Translations under genes and position numbers: made by a program
Part shown: positions 9,843 to 20,869 of the stretch, in pieces
How the letters are laid out: every line of letters begins with the position of its first letter
How positions within the stretch are numbered: position 1 is the first letter of the stretch
Notes under the pieces: model-generated
Databases searched by the model: none
What the model was told of the DNA's origin: nothing
Seen by the model: only the letters and a program-made list of their open reading frames with translations
Assembly: GCA_029204225.1 (NCBI GenBank)
Contig: CM055093.1
Span: 21,357,701-21,421,700 of the forward strand
Origin: Diphasiastrum complanatum
Lineage: Eukaryota; Streptophyta; Lycopodiopsida; Lycopodiales; Lycopodiaceae
DNA length: 64,000 nt
Direction: 5' to 3'

Positions 9843-11297
9843 ATGGCCGCCTCATCTTCTAATACTTTTGATTCTGCACTGCATGCCTTCCTCGTTGAAT
9901 CCGGTGTTGGTAACTACATAGGTCACTATAAGACGTATTTCAATATGTCTTTTGATATCGAGAGGTTTAGATCAGAACATGAATCCTATTTTCCAACATT
10001 GTATAAAGAGTATTATGATAGTCTGAATCAGTCTATGTTGATAATGGATAATCTACGATTCATCCATTTCCATGACCTTGTACTTGCCCAACCATCTACA
10101 AAGCAAGCCCACAACTGACGATTTACGAAAATAGTGAGTGATTTTAAACGTGTGGTCCATTGTGACCAGCACAATCAATCATGTCACCTTTTGCAGGAGG
10201 GTATGGGCTTTGTATTTTACCTTTTTGCTCTTGTTCCTAAAGAGGCAAGAACTTCAAGGCTAAGCATTGAGGGTGCCTCATCATCAACTAATTCTGTGCT
10301 ATCAGAGTTAGCTATTGTTGATGATGTCTTGGGTGCTGACGAGGAGGCAAGATTGGCAGCAATGTACGACCCAGCTGAGTCTCGTGCATTGTCCATTTCT
10401 TCCTTATCTGACGTGAATCCATATGACAAAACCAAGACTGTCCTCGGTTTGCTGGTGTATTACATGAATAGTGTCGCATAACTCTCTCTGAATGATGTTG
10501 GAGATGTTCTCGGTCTGAGGGAGGACGAAATACTATCAATTTTGTCTAATTTCATCAAAGAATTCGAGGATTTCATAGATCTCGAGGGTGATGATGATCT
10601 ATGTGCTTCTATTAATTATAAAGCCGAAGATGACTGGCTGGACGGGACTGAAGCCCCGCAATCAATCATGTCTAAAAGCAGGGCATACCAGGCAAATTTG
10701 CCCAGTGAGGAAGAATTTCTAAGAATCCGGAGCAGATATGTGTCATAGTCTTCGGAAACTAATCCATCCACTGCTTCAACGACCAATGTTGTTGGTCATG
10801 ATCTACATACTGCTGCACTTATTCAAGCTGATGAGCATGATCTGGTAGGTAAATCTGGTTTTATCTGAATGAGATTTCTAATCAAATATAGTTATTTTGT
10901 TTTTCAAGATGTAACCTTTGCTTGTATTTTACAGGCTACTGTGGAGGTGGATGCCTTTGCAACAAGGCATAGATATTTGAGGGAAGGTCAAGGATCACGA
11001 CAAAGGGCTTCATCCCTGTCCCATTATTTGAAGTGCTTTGTAAATAAAGAGATTTGCATTCATCATAGCAAATTTTCTTCAGATGCTGCGACGATAATAA
11101 TGGCAATTAAAGCGTTATCCTATTGCTCGAACGAGCATAAATACCCTCTGAATACATATCAAATTATTTTTGTGAAGAGAGACATTGTCATAAAAGTATT
11201 TGGCTATGTAGTTGAGGAAGTTCCTAAAAGGTCTTCCTCCTTATCTGTTGTCTCCGGATACATTGACTTGAGCAAAAGAAGATCCATTGACTTCTAG
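9843..11297 (+). pseudogene. Gene X: unrecognised two-exon gene, decayed
   Basis: ATG at 9843 in a good context (GAGATGGCC). One frame runs through exon 1 (9843-10844) and, after a 90-bp GT-AG intron (10845-10934) spliced in phase 0, through exon 2 to a TAG at 11295-11297: 455 codons with no frameshift. Three in-frame stops interrupt it: TGA 10116-10118, TAA 10479-10481 and TAG 10746-10748. I do not recognise the family. Visible: an N-terminal helical region (FLVESGVGNYIGHYKTYF), an acidic Ser-rich middle (LSISSLSDVNPYD), a helical block LSLNDVGDVLGLREDEIL that loosely recalls winged-helix segments downstream of NACHT domains, and a C-terminal part with LSHYLKCFVNKEICIHH. It starts 1.1 kb from the divergent H3-like gene and shares its promoter array and leader motif. 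Conserved frame with only point nonsense changes implies it once coded for protein. Confidence 0.65.
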
Positions 11298-11580
11298 ATC
11301 CATATGATAGAAAAAAATTTATTCATGACCACACAACAATGCTGATCATTAAAGACAAAGAGAAACAATGATTTTGCCTTGCATTGTACTTGAAATGATG
11401 TGATATAATACATTTTTTTTTGTCTGATATCATGAAAATTACTATGAATTGAGTCTTGCATCAATATTATTTTCGTCTATAAATTTGCACGTCTTTCTGA
11501 ATTTCTATTAATTTGTTGATCTAGTTTTATATCGGATTTGAACATGCTTGTAGATCCATTGAAATAGCTGGATGATGTAA
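11298..11580. other. AT-rich gap between convergent genes
   Basis: Non-coding, AT-rich stretch between the end of gene X and the end of the transposase-like gene, presumably the 3' UTRs of both. Nothing else seen. Confidence 0.5.
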
Positions 11581-14139
11581 CTATTTTTTTTGAGATGTTC
11601 CGCCGTGTTGTGTATTTCGATGAAATGCTGCTCTAACTTGCCAATGCGATTTGTCCATTCCTTGTGATGACCAAATACTTAGACTGTCGTAAGCTTTTGG
11701 AAAAAATGATGCATGATGTCGTAAAATGTGCTGCAATACCAGAGATACAAATATTGTCATATTAATCATTTTAAATTTAGCATATGTGCAATGAGATTAT
11801 AATTCGAAGAGTTAGTTACAATTGAAAAGAGATTTACCATGTAATGCGTACTATGACCTTCACCCCAGGCGTCTTTAACTGCATCCACAAACTCAATTGT
11901 TGATTTCTCAATTAGTAGGACATCAATATTAGATAGTTTATCTTTTCTGAGCAATTTGACCATGTTGTCAAGCTTTGTCCAGACTTCAACTTTTTTAATC
12001 CTCGTTGTTCCTTTTTCTTCAAAATCCTTTGTGGCATTGAGTACATCTATCCAAATTGAGTACTGGATTTTAGTCGGTTTTCCGGAATGATTTGATAAGA
12101 AACGATGAGCTTTGGATCCTCCTATGCTTGGTTTGCATGGGATGTTTCCCGTTTTTCCTAAAAGCTTCTTGTCCTTTTGTATTTTATCTTGTCCATTATG
12201 AAGTCCCGCTTTTGATAAAACTTCCTCCAATCGAGCTATTGCTTTTTTGGCTAATGACTCTGGCTTAGTATTCCAAGCAAACCAAATATGAACGTATATT
12301 AATATTTCGATAATTCTAACCTTTCCATGTAGTGTGCAAATGTGAACATTTTCAAGCAGAATCGGTAATACTGGTTTCCAAGTCGGATCTTCTATATCCC
12401 TTGAAACTCTCGTGCTCTTCAACATGTTTTGTGTAGTTTTCATGCAATAGAGGCATGGATGTTTTGAATTTGCTCCACGTGAGACGTTGAACATGCACTT
12501 CAACGACTTCAAGTCTCCAACCAAATCCTATTCCACCTTAAAATCAGCTATTCCAGGAACATCGAGTGGTGTGTCGCTTATATGATTCTTAATTATCTCT
12601 GGATGTTTAGTTTTACTAAAACTCCAAAATAGAATGTCATGATCTTCTTTTAAAACCTGTTTGAAACACAAAATCGTGAACTATTATAAGAGAATTGAAC
12701 TTAGACCTATAATAACAAAACAATATTAGCTTAAAACACAGAATTATAAATTCTCGAAATGAATTAGTTGCTAGTACTCAATAGAATAGATTTAAACCTG
12801 GAAAGCTGCTAACCACCAAATATTATTTTGGGACTACACACTGAAATTAAGACTCTCCAAGTTTATCGTATTGCTTAATGCTCCATTCATAAGCGTAACA
12901 CTAACCCTTGCTAGCTTTTGTCCCTTTATTACTTTTGATTCATCTAACTTGAGAACTAATATCAATTTTTCAACACTCTCATTTGTGATTCCATAAAACT
13001 TTACAATAAATCTCAGTAAATGATTCAGATCAATAAACATATTGTTAGTGGAATCATATGACAAAGTGCCATGTTTTGAGTTATTAATTTCATTGATATG
13101 GTAAGGAATACCAATGATGTTTTGCAAACCCCTGTTTAACACATCCCTCTCTAATTTAATTTGAAAGGGCCATGGAACAGAAATGTTTTTTATATGTATT
13201 TGTCCAAATGCCTCTTTGATAATTTTAAACATTGTGCCATATGCATCCTTGCTAATACCAGAATAATCACATGCTCCTTGTATCAATTTTCAGTCAATAA
13301 TCATGCCGACTTCGCCCATAAGGGCCTCTGCAATCTTGGACTTAATTCGAGAATATTGTTGATTTCCCAGTAGACTCATCATTGACTTGGCTATAAGTTT
13401 TGCACTCAAAGACTTTCCATTAATCATGTCCTTGTATTTCAGATTTTGATTGCTGACTAAAGCTTATCTGCAAAATAAAATTAAGATTTAGAAAAAAAAC
13501 ATTTCACAATCATTGATGTGTTGGATGGAACAAAACACATAAATAGTTTAAAACAAAATCTTACTTGAAAGCATATATTCTTTTTTTTTCGTTGACCCCC
13601 ACTTGATGAAAGCTCGTCAATACCTTTTAAAATAACTCTTTTGCGCTTATTGTTCAGTATTTTCTTCCATAATGTGTTTACTTCTGCACTTATTTGACAA
13701 TATGAGGTACGCAATGTTTGTACAATTAGTTTCATATTGCCATTTTCTTGGTTCAGGTTTGATATAATATTTTGCAAATGAGAATTATCTATCTTCAAGA
13801 TTTCATTCTCTTATTTTGTTTGCAACAAAAGAGTTTCTTTTTCTTTGTAGTCAGTAAGCAAACCATTCAACATATTTTCCAAATAATGATTTTTTTTCAT
13901 TGAATTACTAATGCCATAACTTTTCAATCTTTCACAATAACCCAATAAACCATTCTGTCCTTTACACAAAATAGTATGAGTTGTGTGACGGATTTAAAAT
14001 TTGGATATTGCATCGAGCTTGGATCTATTGGATATAAACTTCCATCAACCCATAGATCACAATGTTTCATGTTCTTCGTTCTATGATCCACAATTTGGTG
14101 AGCTGGTAAGGTGGATCCTTTCAGATTTTTTTTTGACAA
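11581..14139 (-). pseudogene. Multi-exon DDE-type transposase-like gene, decayed
   Basis: Exons read by splice sites on the minus strand: about 14139-13565 (contains a frameshift; donor GTAAGA), 13467-12798, 12656-11838 and 11730-11581 (stop TAG 11581-11583). The first part carries CKGQNGLLGYCERLKSYG and then a coiled-coil-like stretch (LNQENGNMKLIVQTLRTSY). The second has IQGACDYSGISKDAY and LVLKLDESKVIKG, where an Asp could be catalytic. The third has GDLKSLKCMFNV followed by HPCLYC, a zinc-ligand pair of the kind inserted in some RNase H-like transposases. The last has HHASFFPKAYDSL and SQGMDKSHWQVR, resembling the GMEKSH-type end where the third acidic residue would lie. Stops occur in several exons. 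Superfamily is not assigned. A related fragment lies at 39657-40230. Confidence 0.6.
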
Positions 14140-14276
14140 TGGGCATATTCTTTAGGAAGATCAATATGGAGATGATACTTAGACATCTTAATAATCGATA
14201 GATTAATCTAGTAGAAAGCCAAATTGTTATATATCTTGCAAGCTATTAAAACTGGTTTTAATCAGAAAAAAATTTC

Positions 14277-14526
14277 AACTGCAAAAGTTTAAAATGACCT
14301 TGGTGCTCTTTTTGATCCAACACACTCCATGTTTCTTGCTTTATATGCAAAATCAAAGGTTCGTAGTTATGAGCATAATACTTTCTCAATAGACGTGTGT
14401 TGACATTGCAAAAAATTAAATAACCTTGCCGCTCCTTTTGATCTAACACACTCCATATTTTCTGAATCGCAAAAATTTAGATTCATGTTGGTGCTCATTG
14501 TGATCCAAAATATTCAAAGTTTCTTG
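14277..14526. repeat. Degenerate 62-bp repeats in right subterminal region
   Basis: Three related blocks at about 14277-14340, 14402-14463 and 14464-14526, each with GCAAAA near the start, then CTTGGTGCTC or a variant, then TTGATCCAACACACTCCAT or a variant. The remainder of 14140-14850 shows no gene. Subterminal repeats are common in DNA transposons. Confidence 0.55.
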
Positions 14527-15000
14527 TCATGATATTCAGAATGATAAGACTGTTTTCCTTTGATGTGAACGCTATCAGTAGATGGAAAGAAACTGTGATG
14601 TGCAACACACTTTTCATTTACACAAGAAGTCATGTTAGTTAATGGTAAAAAATAAAACCTTGAAGTATGGACCCCACGCATTGCGGCTACCCAACTTCCA
14701 GCTAACTACACATGTTACTAGTGAGGTCAAGTCATCGGAGTTGTGCGGGCAGACCAAAAACTTGGTCGGAGTTTTAAAATCCGACGGTTTTCTCTCTCTT
14801 ATGTGGCATTTCTTAGACAGCCCTTTTGGCCCTTGGAACTCCTCTAATGATAGCACTGGTTTATCAAATTCATTAAGTTGAATTTATATTAAATATCTAT
14901 AGGACCATGACTTGATCCTATTTGTTATTGGATTGTGACATGAAACGAGAATGACATTTGGTTCACATTTGTACTGTAAAGTGTCTTATTCCTCAGGTTG

Positions 15001-15920
15001 TTTTATGTGATGGAAGAGGTCTTGAGGCTGCAAAAGAATGAGGTCGACCTCCAAGATTATATCAAGTCCCTTAGATAAATCCGTGATGGACGCGGCAACT
15101 AAAGTCCAAGAAGCCCAAGAGGCCTAGAGCAGGGCTAGCTGCACAACAGTAGCTAGCCCTGCTCTAGGCCCAACTATTAGTGGTCGAAAGAGAGAACCAA
15201 CCCCTCGGAGTGGAGGTACAAGCCCTCCATCAGGAGAAAATGGAGTGGCTCTCCTAGCTAGTGTTGACCAGCAGACCGCTCACCCAGCATGAGGCATATT
15301 TTCTGACCCACCAGGTGCAGTTTTTCAGACAAACATTGGCGAGATACCAAGGGGAGTTTGATCAATATCGCCTTCAGGCTCATCATGACTTATCTCAAGC
15401 CAGTGCCGCCCTCAGAGATTGGTAGCAGCGCACAGCTCAAAAACCACCACCGGCCATAGTGGTAATTCCACCACCACCACAACTTGAAGTTGCACCGACA
15501 GAAGGAGGTTAAGATCAATGAACAGATGCGGTGAGACCAACAATTTACCAAGGCCAAGGAGCATACCAAGGGCAAGGGCCCGAGCAGAACACAACAATAT
15601 CCATGGAGGAGCATCACGTCTCATCAAATGGGACGGTTTTTTGTCGCCTTTATTCTTTGATTCCAATAAAGCCCTGGCATCTAACAAGCTCGAGGATCAG
15701 TTACCAGTGGCACACTTATATTATAGAGCAACAATGCTAGGCTCTCCATGGCTCAATAAATTTGGATAGTCCAATTTTGGTTGGAGGGCATCCACAAAGT
15801 ATTTTTTGCACTGGCTGATGAACACAACTTTGCTCACGTCGAGTATATGGAGCAAGTTACGGGCTACTTAATAAAGCACCGATGTGAACCCCACGGGCCA
15901 TTCTAAGTCCATAGTGGCGA
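15001..15920 (+). pseudogene. Gag-like relic, family unclear
   Basis: Short runs of plausible coding sequence: EVLRLQKNEVDLQDYIKSL (about 15014-15075), then a Gln/Phe-rich helical stretch with ARYQGEFDQYRLQAHHDL, then a proline-rich linker ending near 15510, and further pieces to about 15870 (LADEHNFAHVEYMEQVTGYL). Stops and frame changes are frequent. The composition recalls retroelement gag, but there is no zinc knuckle, so the assignment is weak. Confidence 0.35.
15121..15170. repeat. Perfect 20-bp hairpin
   Basis: Left arm GGCCTAGAGCAGGGCTAGCT at 15121-15140, 10-nt loop GCACAACAGT, right arm the exact complement at 15151-15170. No mismatch in either arm, unusual for a region where surrounding coding sequence is decayed. 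Confidence 0.95.
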
Positions 15921-16065
15921 AGCACTACTTGAAGTCAGGGGCCTTGTTGAGGGTGTTTATTGTACATAAATAAATATGGTCGAGGGACATGGCATCCTAC
16001 GTGCGTAAGCCCGTAGCCCAATGAGTACATGTTAAATATTGTATTGTGAAATAAAATAGACTTGG

Positions 16066-17344
16066 GCCATGTAAATAGAATAAAATTAAAAGGCCCAAAG
16101 TCTAAGTTGCTTAAGTTTGATTTAAGTTCTAAGTTGTAGTCAAACTCAAAGTGGTGGTAGGTGGAGTGTGCTTCTTTGTGTACCATAGATCTAGTTGTTT
16201 TCTTTTGAAGGGCTAGGATTTCAATCCTTCCCTCAATGAAGTAGCCAATAGAAGCAAAGGGGCAAGGGCCTCCTCGAGAATAAAAAGGCACCTCTTGTAC
16301 TCCATTTGACATGCTAATTGAGAGGAAAAACTCTACCACTTTGAGTATTCAAGCATCCTCATGTGCTCTTGCTTTCTAGTCTAATGCTTTTGTTGAATGT
16401 TGCTATTAAATTTTGTCATGTTTTGTTGTTTTCCATGGTTTGATGTTCTTAATGTTTTTTTCATTACATTAAAGCATTAGCAAATGAGCTACCTCCCTCT
16501 AACTCTTTTATCTTTCCTCTCTTTCACTACTAATGTTGATGGCTTGTGTGGTTAGGTGATAGGATTGGGGGTTAGTGTTTGTGTGGTTAGAAAAGCAACT
16601 AAGATAATCAACTAAATATAGCTAGAGACCTATCCTAGTGGACTAACCCTTCTTGACAAGCTGAGGGCTGCTTACCGCTATTACTACGACCCTACAAGTG
16701 GCGTCGTGTTGTTGGGGAGTAGTAGGGTCGTAGTAATAACGCTAAGCATCCCTTCGCCTTTCAAGAAGGGTTAGTCCACCAGGATAGGTCTTTAACTATA
16801 TTTAGTTGATTATTTTAGTTGCCTTTCTAATCACACAAACACTAACCCCCAATCCTATCACCACACAAGCCATCAACATTAGTAGTGAAAGAGAAGAAAG
16901 AGGAAAGAGTTAGAGGGAGGTAGCTCTTTTGCTAATGCTTTAGTCTTACTAATGTAAAAAGCATTAAGAACATCAAACCATGGAAAATAGCAAAGCATGA
17001 AAAAATACAACATTCAATAAAAGCATTAGACTAGAAAGCAAGAGCACATGAGGATGCTTGAATACTCAAAGTGGTAGAGTTTCCTCCTCTCAATTAGCAT
17101 GTCAAATGGAGTACAAGAGGTGCTCTTTTCTTCTCAAGGAGGCCCTTGCCCCTTTGCTTCCATTGGGTACTTCATTGAGGGAAGGATTGAAATCCTAGCC
17201 CTTCTAAAGAAACACAACTAGATCTCGGTGCACAAAGAAGCACACTCCATCTACCACCACTTTCACTTTGACTACTTCTTAGAACTAAAATCAAGCTTAA
17301 TCAACTTAGACTTTGGGCCTTTAATTTTATTTTATTTACATGGC
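16066..17344. repeat. 1.28-kb palindrome (arms about 625 bp, 26-bp loop)
   Basis: The left arm (16066-16695, starting GCCATGTAAATAGAATAAAA) reappears reverse-complemented as the right arm (16722-17344, ending TTTATTTACATGGC). The arms can be followed base by base throughout, with scattered substitutions and small indels. The inner ends read CTATTACTACGACCCTAC and GTAGGGTCGTAGTAATAAC around a short loop at 16696-16721. No coding signature seen. It could be a foldback element or an inverted duplication; a transcript would form a long double-stranded RNA. Confidence 0.92.
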
Positions 17345-19320
17345 TCTCTGTTTTGGGTTCTCTAACTACTTGGCAAAGAGTTGGGAGAAAGTATTGATGA
17401 TGAGATGAGCCGCTTGGTAGAGCTCCACAGACTTAATCTCATAGTGATTCATTTTCACAAGTGATCTTTTTTAGTAACAATTATGTTGACTTCATCTTGA
17501 TGTGAAGGTCAGAAGCAATGATCATTCTAGCCTAATCCAATACTTAACAACTAAGCTCTCGAAATCATCACCACTAAGCACATTTTGAACATTAAGCTTT
17601 ACAATTTTTTTCTTTTTCAAATGTTGCATTACAACCTTTAGCTACAAAATTACAATCCATAGTACATTTAAAATGTTTTGTGTTTGGCATAACATACACC
17701 ACATGTCTATATGCATGCACCTCAAAGTCTTATACGTTCACTACAACTTTAGTTAACATTTTTGAACTACAAAGTACCATTTTAGTACATTGTATGATTC
17801 GCTTGACACTTTAGACAAATGCAAAAATACACCTCATTATTTATACATATGCACACATACTTTTTTTTGTTGTTGGATGCATATATAACATATAGCTACA
17901 ATTATCATTATAAAGTGCATATAAAGTTCAGTGATTTCTTACTAAGAAGCTTTGTAACAAACTTTAAAATTATGAATCATATAAAGTCCATTGTCCCATT
18001 CTCGTTGTGGATTCCAAGATGTCCAAAAATATACATTCGAGAGGTGCTAGCACATCCAAGAACTCACAATGAAAATTTGAATACTATGAACCCTTCACAC
18101 CTGAAAACTTAGCCCAAGTTACAATGCAATGTGAGCAAAGCACATGATGGATCCCGGAGGAGCTGCTCATCTTGGAACCTCATCCTAGAGGTGCAAGTAT
18201 GCATGTGGTCTCTGAAACATAAACCAATTCACAACTACTGGAAATGACCTACATATAAGCAAACTTGTCTCAATTAGAAATGACCTATTTATTAGGATGA
18301 TTGTTAGCTCATCACTCAATCCAACTCACATGAGATTGTGACTAGAGCTAGACCTCCCTTATGGTTTGTTGGAATCAAGACAAGAATTCATGAATATCTC
18401 ATTATTTAAATCAAGGTTGGAATTTGTCAATAGCAACACCTTTTAAGGTTCTACTTTAAGCCCAAGGGAACTCCTAAATCCTAGACTTAGGACTTTGCAA
18501 AAAGATTATGAAAATTACTATATTTGGAAAAAAGTATTGTGATAGTACCAACATGACCAACGAGCTTTAGAATCTCTCTCTTGGCAATATGTCTTTACAA
18601 ATTCTCACTTGCGTCTCTTTCCAATCATGACCATATAAATATATGAATGGGACCAAGTTTTGGTTGTCACTCTTAAGATTTTGCAATTTTTTTTCAAGCT
18701 CTCTCTGTTTTGGGTTCTCTAACTACTTGGCAAAGAGTTGGGGGAAAGTCTTGATGATGAGATGAGCCGCTTGGTAGAGCTCCACAAACTTAATCTCATA
18801 CCGATTCATTGTCACAAGTGATTGTTGATTATAAAAAGTTTGTTACAAACTTTCTTAGTAAGAAATCGTTGAACTTTGCATGCACTTTATCGTGATAATT
18901 GTAGCTATATGTTATCTATGAAAACAAAGTATGTGTGCATATGTATAAATAATGAGGTGTATTTTTGCATTTGTCTAAATCTTCAAGCACATCATACAAT
19001 GTACTAAAATGGTACTTTGTAGCTCAAAAATGTTAACCCAAGTTTTAGTGAATGTTTTAGACTTTGAGGTGCATGCATATAGACATGTGGTGTATGTTAT
19101 GTCAAAACACAAAACATTTCAAATGTACTATTGATTGTGATTTTGTAGCTAAAGGTTGTAATGCAATATTTGAAAAAGAAAAAAATTGTAAAGCTTAATG
19201 TCAAAAATGTGCTTAGTGGAGATGATTTCGAGAACTTAGTTTTTAAGTATTTGGATTAGACGAGAATGATCATTGCTTATGACCTTCACAGCAAGATGAA
19301 GTCAACATAATTGTTACTAA
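17345..19320. repeat. Second long inverted repeat with 126-bp direct repeats
   Basis: The arm 17471-17965 is the reverse complement of 18836-19320 (ends TTAGTAACAATTATGTTGAC and GTCAACATAATTGTTACTAA), spacer about 870 bp. Just outside the left arm, 17345-17470 (CTCTGTTTTGGGTTCTCTAA...) recurs in direct orientation at about 18707-18832, just before the right arm. The spacer (17966-18706) holds no recognisable gene. The structure adjoins the palindrome at 16066-17344 exactly. Confidence 0.88.
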
Positions 19321-20869
19321 AACTATAAAAATTACAAATCATTGACAGTGCATTTTAAGCAATGTGCATATTTCACCAAATGATGTACCACAAGGCATAA
19401 TTTCTAAGAGGCTCAACATTATGAAACATAATTACATGTCAACAAGGCTAATGGCATAGTCCACATTCATCTTTCAATAACATCATGATATGTTTTTGGC
19501 CATTTCACACCATTGGTGCAAAGTGAATGAATTAACATGACATTGTGTACTACAACTACCCAACAAATATGTATTAATGTCCAAAAAATCTCAGATTAAA
19601 GTAAAGGAATTCACTCTTATTTTATCCATCCATTATGCAAACACTATAAATACTCTTTACAATGTTATCAATTAAAATACAAGATTATTCAAAATAAAGT
19701 AATAGATTTTTTATTGAATCCACATAAAATGAGTAACGTCATTCAACATTGTCAATTAGAAACAAACCTTTTTTGTGATATGATTCAATGCTCAAATCTA
19801 TAACCAAAGTCTCTCTTGATTTTTTCTCTCTTGTGTTGGCAACTCATTTGTCTTGCGCCGCGAATTTTTAAAAGATTTGTGGTATGATATAAGAGGAGTG
19901 TGGAGAATGGGAGATAAGTAATTCTTAGTCCATGAATGAAGGGAGTAGAAACAAGAAAAAGAGAACCTCGTTGGAAGAATGATGAGAACCAAAATTTATT
20001 GTGCTTGGTCAGATTCCAAACCTCCTATAGATGCTTCTAGATGGTTCATTGATCCTAGAATCAAAGGGTTGAATATTGAGCTTTTGGAGATTGGCAGAAG
20101 ATTATATATATGACAATTCTATGATGAAAGGCCTAGTGATACATTCAGATCACCTTCACTCAAACCAATATGCAATGATATATAAATTAGGATAATTACT
20201 ACGCAAGAATATAGAGCTAGAGAAAAATCAACTTGTGAAGGATAGATAATTATAGTAATCTTGATAAAGAGAAATCTGGCATTCAAGCCCCCACCATATA
20301 TCTCCAAATTTGTTAGTAATTGAGCTTGGCATTTAAGGAGATGCATGGACAAAATTAGCTCAGGGACCAGCAAATGGAGGTAGTGCTTCAACAAATGAGA
20401 TTTCTTACCTTGCCCAGCTTAGGATTTCAACTTGAGATGTATATTGGAAAAAAGTGGGACAACAAGTCTGAATAGTGGAAAACTAGTTGGCGAAGTGGAA
20501 AAACTACTTTTACCTTCATAACATCTCAAAGGAAAAGAATATAGAAGCAATGGTTTTCTTTCTTAGAGGTAAATCTTCATGTCATGGGTGTGATTTGACC
20601 AAAACCAATGACATGGAGAGAACTTATGGAAGTTATTTGGATGGCATTTCTGGTGGCTAATGATGTAGAATTATCAAAGATTTATCAATTGTAACATGGG
20701 GAGTAAGATAAATACCTATGTCAAGAAATTTTTGGATCTATTGACTAAGATTCCATCATTCGACATGAAGTTAGTCTCATGGCAATTCATCCTAGGATTT
20801 TTTGGTTGACTACTAGAATGAATGTCCAAGAAACATGCTTTAAAATCTTGACGGAGTGATCCATATCAT
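19321..20869. other. AT-rich stretch, no intact gene
   Basis: Mostly AT-rich sequence without recognisable domains. The last part (from about 20400) is probably the 5' end of gag of the gypsy relic that follows, but it is too decayed to delimit. Confidence 0.4.

Larger units (their letters stand above)
7605..14850. mobile_element. Candidate 7.2-kb DNA transposon with three genes
   Basis: The left end reads CATTAAAGGAGTT...CCAAAAGGGC from 7605. The complement of the right end reads TCATTAGAGGAGTT...CCAAAAGGGC from 14850. The two ends are in the correct inverted orientation and agree at about 23 of 31 aligned positions. Between them lie a histone H3-like gene (minus), gene X (plus) and a multi-exon transposase-like gene (minus). 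The MITE at 996-1331 has the same terminal motif, and its right end also shares TTTTGA and CCAAAA spacing plus a CAAGATG further in. No target-site duplication was identified. That all three genes belong to one element is inference from the ends, the compact packing and their shared state of decay. Confidence 0.5.

Noticed and set aside
7605-14850. Excess C-to-T change as proof of methylation-driven decay
   Set aside because: All three stop codons can always be derived from CAG, CAA or CGA, so the pattern is uninformative without an intact relative to align.
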